The notes under the pieces are model-generated. The model saw only the letters and a program-made list of their open reading frames with translations. It ran no database searches and had not been told where the DNA came from. Shown one piece after another: positions 1 to 11,232 of a stretch of DNA of 64,000 nucleotides; within the stretch, counting starts at the first letter, position 1; every line of letters starts with the position of its first letter. Source of the stretch: Archegozetes longisetosus. Taxonomy: Eukaryota > Arthropoda > Arachnida > Sarcoptiformes > Trhypochthoniidae. The position numbers and the translations under genes are program-made. The stretch spans positions 4,606,001 through 4,670,000 of the forward strand of contig JAEMBT020000002.1 in assembly GCA_018873245.2 (NCBI GenBank). The letters run 5' to 3'.

Positions 1-1941
1 GTCTGACATCTATCCCACTTTCATTAAATAGATATTGAATTATAGGTTAGAATCAATAGTAAAGTATTGCCTAATCGGTTGTTTAATGTCTCAGTCAATA
101 GATTTTCTTCTGTCCGCACTTGTTATTTTGCATTGAAAAGTTAGATAAATTTGCTATTTGATTTTCAGTTGATTATGATTTAATCAAAATGAAAATGTGC
201 AAAATTTGACCCACAGCTTATATGATTTGATTGTTTTTACTAGCTATTTTATAGTTGAAATGATGAGATATCAATATTTAAACATATGGTATCAATATGA
301 TAGATAAACAATGACAAATGTAGTGAATGACAAATTTGTGCCTCTTTATTGCAACATTTGAAAAGAGAAAACTTGCGAAAGAAATACAGTCGAACAGAGT
401 TATTTTGAGATGGCTTCTGCTAAAAAATTGGTTCAAAATAGCGAGTTTTCAAAATAGCCGATATTCTGAAAAAGTATAAAATAGTCAGCTCATTCAAAAT
501 TGAGTCTTCTGTTTAATAAATTTGAAAACTCAGTTCAGTAAAAATGATTTAATGCGCTAAAAAATTATAAACAAGTAAAATGCTGTATCTGATAATAATT
601 CCTTAATGCAGTAGAGTTTGATACGTGTTTTCATATTTTAAATACTACATGATAGGTATTTAAAAATAAAGAGGTACATGATGCACAGTTATGCTAAAAA
701 CTTGTTCTAAACACTAAGTATTTCAAAATAACGGTTTGAAAGTAATCGGTATTATAAACATTATTTCTATGGGACAAATGACAGTTATTAGAACTTTGAA
801 AAATAAGCGATTTGAAAATATCAAGTTTCTACTGTATTGTAAACCAACCTTCAATTGTATGAGCTAAAGTTTTCAATAACGGAATACTATTCACTTTTAC
901 TTGAAACAAGTTGACTTCAATATTGTAACAATACTATTGTATTATGTGATCAATTGAACGATCGCTTATTTTATATGAGAGTGATTTGAGTAGCTAAACA
1001 AGTTGTATACCTTCATTATTAATGACATATTATATAACTCTTATATTGAAAAGCTATCCTATTCTAACCAAACTCTATTGAAGTAAAATTTGAAAAACAA
1101 CAAAAAACATCAATCTTGATTTTAACAAACCAATCCTAAGATTGAATGCTTGAAAAAACTTTTTCTAAGCTAAACTTTTGAATGAAAAAAGCTTTATTTA
1201 ATCTGGATTACTTTTGCACCAGAAGCACTTATGATTCTGTAGAACAAGCACTCGTCTTTTACTAGTAATCCTTAACATATTAACAAAGTTTTTCGATTCT
1301 AATTAACTTTCTTAAGCAGAATATTTTGATACAAAGTTTTCAAATGAATGACCGAAAAAACTGTCGAACATAATGTAACGAAAGACATATACAAGTGACT
1401 TAAGGTAGAAGTAGTTGATAGAAAATGATTAGATACATATCGTTTTGTATTGATGAGTATCTTAATGATTGTAATATACTGTTTACGTTTTATTTTGTAT
1501 TAATATATACTGTGTAAAATACACTCAACCCTTATATATCTTTTAATTTTTAATTCAACGTTTACATAAACCTCTTTATAGAAAATATACAACTATTCAG
1601 ACCGGTACAGACCTAAAACTGAACGTTTATAACAATCCATAAAAATTTATAAACTATAAATTGACCAAAATATCTTATAAAGTAGGCAAATCTTTCTCTG
1701 TTTCAGTTAGTCAGTCAAAGCTTGAAAATTTAAATTTTAGTATCGATTGAAGGCCTGAAATATTTCCATAAAGTGTGAGATCCGGCAAATATTGAGTCAA
1801 AGCTGATTCTGAAGTAATGATGTCGGAAATTATTGAATCAAAAGTTTGACATACATTCTATGAATTATAATAATGATGGTGTTTAATACATTTGAAAATG
1901 ACAAATAAAATAAAAAAAGTTTAATGAGCATAAAGAAATGA
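1..1941. other. AT-rich non-coding stretch downstream of the zinc-finger gene
   Basis: I see no credible coding exon, RNA gene or clear transposon end here. Reading frames are short and AT-driven. It lies 3' of the minus-strand zinc-finger gene and may hold its 3' UTR; an AATAAA on the minus strand overlaps the final codons of that gene near 1948-1953. Confidence 0.5.
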
Positions 1942-3284
1942 TTAATTTTTATTTTTCAACGAATCATTGGAAGGATTGACAGCGAAGTGTTTCTTTCTTT
2001 GATGCTGTAATAAACTAGTCTTCCAAACAGAGACAAAATCACATCCCGGAAAGTCGCATTTATGCTTCTTATCACCCGTATGTTTATACATATGTCGTCG
2101 AAGATCACGCAAAAAGTGTGGGGTGTAGCCGCAATCAGGCCAGGGACATCGATATCGACCGACACCGCTGTATCTCGTTCTCTTGTATTCTTCAGGTCTG
2201 ATAGAACTGTTTTTCACAGAATCTAATGTTTCACTATTAGTGACGACTTTTTGATGATTCAATTTGTCAAATGATGAGTGAAACGATATCGATTTATCAT
2301 TACTCTTATCAACTGCAGACTTATTACAGACTAAATTAACTGCTTGTGTCTTCTCTAACATCATCACATCGTTTGATTGATCGCTTTTATCTGACTCGAT
2401 ATCGACTTCGATGTCTTCTTCTGTTTTAGAGACGCGATGTTTTTTCAAATGATTTTCGAGTTCTTCTTTGCTGAGAAGTCTCGTGCTGCAAAACTCGCAG
2501 TGATATATTGATTTCCTGATATGATTCCTTCTGTGATGAATCAAAATTTCTTCATTAACAAAAACTCGGTTACAATTAGGCCAATCACAGGCTAGTCTTG
2601 ACTCATTCTTGGAATCGTACACCACTAGAGGCGGCGAAGCGTCATATCTCGAATCGGGATCATTCGAAGGACTTAATGTTATATATCTGATGACTGACTC
2701 ATCATTGATGGCATTTTATCTTTATCATGAAAATTAAAATTTTTAGCCGACTTCTCGAAATTGACATCAGGGTTGTTTGACACATTTGTTGAGCTTGATT
2801 GACTGTCAGAACAGCTGGTTGAGTCATATTTATTGAAATAATTCGAATCATTAGTTGAATTGATGGTGGCCTCTGGTTCTGATTCGGTATGCGACTCATC
2901 CACCGATGAAATAGTATTACTTCTAGGAGACAAGCTCAAGGAATGTTCTTCATCGGCGTAAAACTTGAAGTCATTTTTGGACTTGATGACTAACTTGTCA
3001 TATTGTTCCTGCCACACACGAAGTTCAATATCTGCTTCCTGTGCTATTCTTCTTAGGTGTCCATTGAGGTGTTCATTACAACGACACGACTTGTTTCTGT
3101 CAACGCATTGCATAGCAGTAAAGCCTTTATTACTGCTTCTGCGAATATTCTCAAGTATACAGTTGAATCTTGAGAAAATAGTCAATTCGGATTTCAACTT
3201 CTCATTTTCTATCTCTAAATTTGTCAAATAGTGCTGAAGTTCTCTCAGCGGTAAGAATAGTAGCTTTGAGTTTATTGGGTTCAT
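1942..3284 (-). CDS. C2H2 zinc-finger protein with N-terminal coiled-coil region
   Basis: Probably a nucleic-acid-binding regulator; I do not recognise the orthologue. The N-terminal part (ATG at 3284) has a heptad-like stretch (LRELQHYLTNLEIENEKLKS) and a Cys-rich SCRC segment, followed by a Ser/Asn/Asp-rich region. The C-terminal part carries four C2H2 fingers: CDWPNC...HHRRNH, CEFC...HLKKH, CPWPDC...HMYKH and CDFPGC...HQRKKH. Three of these have four residues between the cysteines. The two parts are in different frames: the first frame stops at 2679, while the finger frame is open from about 2715 down to 1942. My spliced model is exon 1 at 2921-3284 (donor A|GTAATA, phase 1) joined to exon 2 at 1942-2693 (acceptor AGTCAG|), giving 371 residues with fingers at about 157-179, 187-207, 304-326 and 334-357. 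The join is uncertain. The skipped 2694-2920 segment also looks coding-like, so a frameshift or another short intron is possible. Confidence 0.7.
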
Positions 3285-4159
3285 TTTCGCGTTTCACGCT
3301 TCTTCTATAGTTTATACGATTTCGATCAAATGCGACGATTTATTATTCAACTTTAGCACATTGAAAACCAATCTCTGTAATTACAAACATAATATACTGT
3401 AAAACATTTCTAACTTCAATGTAGTTGATTGGTTTTTAGGAACAAGCTAAATAAATCAATAGAAAATGAGGGGTTGTTTGCTTATGGCTTCTAAAAGCCA
3501 TCTAACTGCTAGTTTAAGTTAACGTTCAAAAGGCTTTGTATGCATTGAGCAATTCTCCGAATTGATTCTTAATGAGAAATAGTACATTTTGCGACAACAG
3601 TATCATATCATGAGTTATACTTTCCCAATGTTTGATAGTAAAAAAAGAAAACTCTAGCTTTGCCAAAAATTGAATATAATGTAAATGAAAACTAGATTAT
3701 AAGTGAAGCTTGTATGTAACAGTTTCTTAAACATCCAAAATATTACATAGATCTGGCTAGTATGAATGTTAAAATTTGAAGGTTCATTTTGAGCGTTAGT
3801 TAAAAGGGCAAAACAATGCAATATACAAATGTGATAAGACATAAAAATATATATAAATAATAATACCACATTAGACATAACATTAAAGTTTAAAAAACAG
3901 TATATTCAATTCCTACCTTAAACTCACAGATGAATAGTGATTTTACAGAGGTTCGTGAGTTTGATCCAAAAGTAGCATATTCTTATTAGAAATAATAAGT
4001 AGTATTGATATATATATATACTCAGACAAATTTATCTATTAAACTAAATTAGAAAAGTTTTCTTATAGTTTGGAGTAAACAAGCGAAAACAATATCAGAT
4101 CGCAATAGACTTGCACACTGAAAGTATTGTGCAAAAAAGTTTCATCAGTAATATGAGGA
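3285..4159. other. Intergenic DNA upstream of the zinc-finger gene
   Basis: AT-rich sequence with no supported exon. It should contain the 5' UTR and promoter of the minus-strand zinc-finger gene, but I cannot point to a convincing core promoter. An open frame at 3654-3878 (-) is low-complexity and hydrophobic by composition only. Confidence 0.4.
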
Positions 4160-4545
4160 AATACCAAGGTAACAAGTTTATTACACCTTGCCTTTACCCA
4201 TTCGCAGTCGCGTACATGACCACTATCCACGCGACGACCACCACTACAAACGGATAATAATCAAGCAAACACATTGCAATTGGAGAAAAAGGATATTTAG
4301 GAGGAAGGTGGCCAGTGGCCAAGGAGATTAGAGGAGATGGTTCCGCCACTTGGCTCAGCTAACATCATCATTACGCAACGAGCGAGACAAGGACGATGCG
4401 AGAAGGGATCGGCCCACTACACGAGGCGAACGTTTTGCGCACTAGTACATTCTTTATAAAGCAGAGTGTTTAATATATATAACTTATGTGCTGTGTTTAT
4501 CTCCACTCTAAATAAAATCTTTAGCCTCTTACTCCACGCTTACAA
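4160..4545 (+). mobile_element. GC-richer LTR-like segment, possible solo LTR
   Basis: This block is clearly richer in G+C than its surroundings. It holds an ordered TATAAA-like box (TTTATAAAGCAG near 4452) and then AATAAA near 4510, as in a retrotransposon LTR. The palindrome TGGCCAGTGGCCA lies inside it. I could not place both ends or a target-site duplication and see no retroelement coding region beside it, so solo LTR is an inference. A promoter of an unseen transcript is an alternative. Confidence 0.35.
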
Positions 4546-7179
4546 CTTTACGCAAATAAGTCTACACTCAGGAAAATTATTTACGAAATTATTCACTATT
4601 ATTTTTTTTATGTTTATCTTTTAGCTTGTTTTCTCCTAACTTTTACGATTCATCTTAATTGTGTAATCATTGCTCAATTGTCAAAATGAAGTATACTGAA
4701 AAATCTTACAAAATACAACTGTTCATAGCAACACATGTTAGGATTGTCCTTTGAACGAACGATTTATGCAGTAATATTATCGATGAGTTGACGTGTACAG
4801 TAGTGAGCAACAGCCACTCATAGCTATACATACTCTCAAAACATTTAAGTCGTTCTTACTCTCTTTTTACTGTACGACCCAGTTCTCCAATAGATCTAAT
4901 AATATTAACTTTTTCTCAATATAAGCAAGCATTCAAACCTCTCATAATGGTTAGAGATTCTATCACTTTTATGCAACTAATATTAGTAGCCTGAATGAAA
5001 CTTTTGCAAAATAGATCAAATACTTCCAACTTTTTACGCAAGATTATATTAAGATAGCTCAAACATAATTCAATCAGATCTATTTTGATGCAAAAAGTGA
5101 AGAATATTCTTGAGTTAAGATTAAAAAAATGATACTTGCATGTCATATTTTCAACTGTTACGCTTTCGACTGCAGCAGTGCTCAAGTGATCTGAATTACC
5201 AGTTAAATGTGACGAAATTAGTTCCGGCTACAGAAACTAAATCAAGTCAAAAAGTTTAAAGGCTCATTGAAAGCAAAATTTCTGTATCAAATAGTGACAA
5301 ATTTGGCCTTAAATCAAACTAATTATTAGTTGAATGTTTGACCAAATACGATTCGGTTGATTAATGAGCATAAATTTGATTTCGATGGACACCATTTAGT
5401 TTTGAGTCTAGACTTTACGCAAAATTAATTAAAATTAGTAAAAAATCTTATCACTGTTTGTTTTTAGGTCTTTCTATTCTATCAGTAAAGCACTTAAACC
5501 AAACTTTTCTGATTAAAGAATATTTTGTAAGTTAACGTTTTTAATCAATAAAGCTTTTCTCTAATATCTTCTGTATTTCGTTTTAATCCAATAAGTTTGA
5601 GATTAGTTCGAATCTATTTTGTAGTGAATAAAACTGAGTACTAAACCTAATATTAACAAAAGTACTTAGTTCTAAGTAAAATATTGAGGTTAAACCAAGC
5701 ATTTTTTCAGGATAAGCAAGAATATTTGTTTACTGAAAATCAGCTCGCAATAAAACGCAAATTTTAATAAAACTTTCGTTTCTCCTCAAGTTATCAATTC
5801 TAACTAATCACTCAATTTTTCATTAATTTGCCCTTTAATCATGTAACCGTTATGTCCTAAGGTTTAGCTTTTTTCAGATACTTTTAAATGAAAAGTGAAT
5901 TATAGTTTCACACCAAATATTACTGAATTCCCAGATTTTGTTATTAAAATGTACGTAAAAGCTATAAAACTAAAGAACAAAAGTTGTTGCAATATAAGTG
6001 ATTATAACTTACCATGTGAAGAAAAGCTGGAGTCTATTTTTAGAAATAATTAATGAATATTGTCTACACGTGCGGAGAGAAACTGAGGGTTTTTTCTAGC
6101 CTTATACGCCTAATTATCAAATGCTTGCTTATCAATACCTAAGGAACTTGTGTTTACGAAATAATTCATACTAAATATATAAATCATTGATTCAGATGGA
6201 AATTTTGTTCAGTTAATAGTGACCATTATCTCAACAACCCTGAGCCTGGTTTATTTTTAACGCAGTGTTATAAGTATAGAGCTTCTGAATCACGATTCAT
6301 TCCGATTTATTCATGTGAAAATTCTCAAAATACTGGTTGTGATTTGAGCTGATTGACTGTTTTGCATGAATTTGCAAGAATACAAAATGCTCGTACCACT
6401 ATCTTCGAAACTGAACTCTTGTTCTTTACAAATGACTGCTGAAAGGCAGCTCTGATTGTTTTGAGCTGGGCTCAAGCTTTTGAGATTTCAATCGCTGGTT
6501 AGCTTGAGCCTGGGTTGAATGAGTTGATGTGCGTCATTACGGACAAAAACAGGTAATAAAAAGTTAACTATTTATAAATCGATGTTTTTATATGAAAATT
6601 TGAGAGCTTTATAGATCATTAAAAGTTGGCATGTGTTGAGAATGACCTCTAACTTCTTCAATTGGATAACGTTTAGAAAGTTTGCGAGAAAAAGCTAACA
6701 ATTCGAACTCATTATCTCAAACTAGAAAATATCTCTACGTTTTAAGAAACCTAAGAACTAAGTTTTATTTTTCTCCTGACTTGAGTGCGACAATTAAGTG
6801 GTTTTATTTAAAATTTAAATGCAGGAAAAATATTATAACCATGAGAAACAGAGTGAATGGATTTTCAAACTTTTTGATTAACTCAGCTCATTATATGAAA
6901 TTTAAATTTTCCTTGGCTTTCTATTGTTTTATTGGCTATATTTATGCTTTAAATTTTCTTATGAATCATATTATACAAAATAAATATTATGAAGGATTTG
7001 TTCAAATGTACACATAAATCAACTTTCATTCTCACGGAATCTGTAACAAAATTTTTGTCTGTCCTCCCGTATACCAAACCTTCACAGATAAGGACCGATT
7101 CGGGTCGACAAATATCACATTAACATTGAAATAAACATTGTGATCAAGTAGCAAATTTATCACGGATTACAAACAAATT
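4546..7179. other. Intergenic AT-rich DNA
   Basis: No supported gene. The open frame at 6682-7017 (+, 111 codons) has AT-driven Lys/Asn/Phe/Tyr composition, no recognisable domain and no splice context, so I leave it out. The 3' UTR of the SLC17 gene should lie just below 7180. Confidence 0.4.
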
Positions 7180-10100
7180 TTAAGGAATCGGAAAAATACT
7201 GTAACGCCGTTCTCTGAAATATTGTAAGTTATCGAAATACTCATCTTCTTCGTCTTCTCCTTCTCCTTCATCTGTTTGAATATTCAGTTGGCTGTGTAGT
7301 TGATCAGGAAGAGTTATAGTGTAGACAATACCGTTTGGACTATATGCATCTTTAAGGCCACACCGAGGTGTATGAGGTGCTGAAACGCCTTTATTACTAG
7401 AAGCAGAAGTAGCTCCACGCGATCGACCTGCAATTATACCCCACGGCTGAGCTTTTGCTGTGCCAAATATGACAAAAAAAATTAATCCAAAAATATAAAT
7501 GCCAGATGAAGAATAGAAGACATAACTCCATTGCGTAAGGCTTCCATACTTTGACATAGAAAGAAAAAATGTCACTAATTTCGATTAACTTTCATAAAAA
7601 GTTGTGGTCAAGTTTGGAAAAAACATTTTTAAGGAAAAAACAGAATTTTAAGACTTAAAGCTTTTAACTCTAGTACTTGGAATTTTAGGATAAATATATA
7701 ATTACATTTCCCTCCAGAAAATATGCAACATATAGAGGCGCCAAAATTCCAGGTAAACTCGCGATTGCATTAGTGATACCATAAATAGTTCCGGAATGAT
7801 CGGGTGCTATGTCTACTACCACCGGCTTATCTCCGCCTGCGTTCATACCAAATATTGTCATTGCAATGACTAGCAACAGGACAACAAGTACAATGTCGCA
7901 TCGAGCTAAAGGCACTAAAGCTAGACATATTGCAGGTCCACCTAAAGCTATTGTCTCAAATATTTTTCTAGACAACGTATCGTTAATTAGTCTCTTTTGT
8001 CCAACAAAGTCGGAGACAAAGCCGAATGAAGTCAAAGAAATACTAAGAGCCACATAAACGACTGCTGTTATTATACCATTCTGTTTGGAAAATGGAAATC
8101 AATCATAATTTATTTAACTTGATCGCCTTCTTGATAAACAGAAGAAATGTTAGTGTAATTGCTTAGTGAGAAAGCATTACGGAAAGTTAGCCCTAAAGTT
8201 GGTTTTTCATATCGTAATGATTTTCTTATTATTCTGTTTTTAAGCTCTCTATATATAGACTTAATTGTGAGAGAAATATCATCTTTATTATGTTTAATGA
8301 AAAAGGGGCAGCAAAATTTCGTGATCTCGAATTTAGATGATGTATATAAAAAGTTTCAAACTTAAAGCATATGCAGGCTTTTCTAATAATTGTCTCATGG
8401 TAATTGAATAGAGCTTTAATGTTGGCTAACTTGTGATAATTGATAGGTTGTTTGCTCATTGAAAAAATCTTTGCAGATTGTATCATTTTCATTTGATATG
8501 ATTACTTGCAGGTATCAAAAGGTTCTAGATTTCAGGTAAAGCGATGGTTCGCAATATCTAAGAAAGCGTGATCAAATAATAATAGTCTGTAATCAAGAGC
8601 ATAATCTAAAATGGGTCACTATTCAAGTCGACTTCGAAAGACAAAATCGTCTCTGGGGCAATATTTTGAGCAATTGAGTAGAGACAGTTAGTGCTGCAAA
8701 TAATATATGGATAAATCTGCGACTTGAGCGACGGAGCGGAGAGTTATTCGAACAGCAAGATAATCGCTCGTCACCATATCGCTTATGCAACCAGTTTTAA
8801 GAAATGAACAGTTGTTTACAAGATACTAAAGTTTATTTAACTCGAAATGAGTTCATGCACGTGTATAAGATCATTTTCTTTCTGCTCGCTCTCTGATCAT
8901 TAACTGCAAAGTTCACTTATCTCCGTATAACTTAACCCTTCACGAGAAGGCTCTTGACTGTCTTGACTGTTGTCAAATCAGGCATAAGCTCTAATAACTG
9001 AAGGATTACATACTATTTCCCCGAATCCGATTTTCCCAAATGCCACTTACCGAAATTTAAGATAGGCATAGTTAAGTATAAGGACTTTTCTTATAAGAAT
9101 TCTTATAAGCAAACCTAAATTCATTAACTTCTTGAAGCATGTCTCACCGCGTTGTTCCTTATCTGAACTAATCTTACATAGAAGAATTAATACATATGCA
9201 TTTGGCTTAGTATATAAATGAGTTTTATAGATTTGCTGCCTTACTGGGGAAATTTGTAACCTTCTCTTACACCTAGCGAGCTATGTGCGCCATATCTCTA
9301 ACCTAACTTAGCTAACTAAATTACGCGGTAATGAGGTTAGAGTAGCTTAAATTATGTGTTCGTACTTGCTATGGAAAAATTCATACTTAACTACACCTCT
9401 ATACAAATTCAGGGAAACGGCAAGGCACCATCAGAAAGGGTCGTAGAAACCATGAGAAAAACAGATTATTTAATTCAATGTTATCTTCAAATGATGGCCT
9501 GAGCATAACCTGACAGTTGTTATGCTTCGAATTAGAACAGGTTCAGCTAGCTTGGCTATTTCTGTTTGAAGAACGTGTTGACAGCTCTGTTTTAATCAAT
9601 GATAGCATGAGACACTATCTTATCATTGCAACTAAGAATTCAAATTTATGGTCAACATTATGCAAATAATCATATGTTTGTTGGATATCTTGTTCACAAG
9701 TATAATAACAATAAATTGAGTGATATTGGGATTTATGATTAAGGAAGTGATAAGTTTTATTAATATGAGATATGAAAACATTAATGATAGATACCGTTTG
9801 GATTGGCATATGCAATACAGATTCGAGATAATTAGGCAATTTCGACATAAGCATAAGGTTACCCCAAGCGCCACAAAACTTAGCGACAGCGATAGCCCAC
9901 ATCGGCAGAGACAGGAATATTGATTTCCATGGAATTATCTTTTTGCGTTCCTTCTCAGCTGCCATGAACGAAACATTGACGTTCTCCTGAATGAAAGTCA
10001 ATTCTGTATCTAATATTCGAGGATGTTTTGCTGGAGTATCATAAATGCAATACATCCATAATGCAAAACAAAAAACACCACATCCGCCGATCACGTAGAA

Positions 10101-11232
10101 AACTGAAGGCCAGCCTCCAGCGAAACCTTCTTTGCAAAGATAGCCCGAGAGAGGCATTGCTAGAACTGCTCCTAAATTGCCGCCGACTTGAATCAGGGCC
10201 AACACGATTCCGCGTTCGTGTCGGGGAACCCAATGAGCGAGCATTGCATATATGGCTGGAGTTAAGATACCCTTCATTTCAAAATAATAATTTGATTTAA
10301 AATTCTAAATCTTTAGTATATTATTTTGACGCATTACCTGTGCTAGTCCAGTCACAACTCGAAGAACAATGAGTGCTACAGGACTCCAAAAGGCAACTAC
10401 GGGCGTTAATAATGTTAGAATAGCCGATGAAAGAGTTACGAAACCACATAAGTATCTGACACCAAAAGCATCAGCTAATTGTCCACCATTTATGTTGGTA
10501 GCGATATATCCATAATAAAAACTTCCTAATATATGTCCCTGAAGTGTCTCCGACCATGCGAACTCTCCGTACTATCAAATATAATTGAAAAGTTAGTCAA
10601 TTATCATATATCAATCAAAATAGCGAAACAAACCGAATCCTCGTTTACTGCCGAATCACTTTGAACAGGGCATGAGTTAATCGAGCTTAAATCTGAAGTA
10701 TTCTGTTGAGTATCCCCAAGTTTTGTGCCGTTAACCATTGCAACAATAGTTACACTCATATTAGTTCTAATTGTATACGACAATGTGTTAGCAATCGCTG
10801 AAACCAATACCACCACAAAACGAGTCGGAATTCCAGCTATTAATTCGAGTCAAACTTTTAAGTTCAGTTTAGCAAATCTATACCTTTATTGTTGGTCACA
10901 AACAGAATTTGTGAACAAAATATGTTTATAACTTTTACTATCGGTTATAAATTTTTAGAACTTTAATGCATTAAAAGAAAAATAAAATAAAATGCATTTA
11001 ACTAAGAGGACGATCGAGACTAATATTGATTTCTCTTTGATTAGTCTTTCAATTTTCACGAATAATTTCTTGAACTAATCGGAAATATAAGTTGAAACAA
11101 ATACATACCAAACCCATTTGCTCGTATATCTTTATAAGCATTTTTGAAAGAAGCAGACACTGAAAGTGTGTGACTTTTTGTACTTTTAGTGCTTTTCACA
11201 CTTTTGAATGATTGAGATCTCGATTTTGTCAT
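7180..11232 (-). CDS. SLC17-family major facilitator (sialin / Na-phosphate cotransporter type)
   Basis: Twelve-span organic-anion carrier. Family members move sialic acid, glutamate, phosphate or nucleotides across vesicular, lysosomal or plasma membranes; the substrate here is unknown. Six exons join in phase: 11109-11232, 10634-10836, 10338-10571, 9795-10271, 7706-8080 and 7180-7548, giving 593 residues. Seen: a basic/Ser N-tail (1-41), then TM1 with IRTNMSVTIVAMVN (about 64-77), and the family motif WSETLQGHILGSFYYGYI in exon 3. Exon 4 has HWVPRHERG and LALIQVGGNLGAVLAMPLSG, and exon 5 has DIAPDHSGTIYGITNAIASL. The C-tail is long and acidic (EGEGEDEEDEYFD). The length exceeds typical sialin (about 495) because of the tails. 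TM1 looks more like sialin/NPT than VGLUT. Intron 4 (8081-9794) is 1.7 kb; the others are short. Confidence 0.93.
9090..9109. repeat. Perfect 20-base palindrome in SLC17 intron 4
   Basis: CTTATAAGAATTCTTATAAG reads identically on both strands. It lies inside the large intron of the SLC17 gene. No function can be assigned. Confidence 0.6.

Noticed and set aside
6682..7017. 111-codon plus-strand open frame
   Set aside because: AT-driven composition (Lys, Asn, Phe, Tyr, Ile), no domain, no splice sites, no neighbouring exon.
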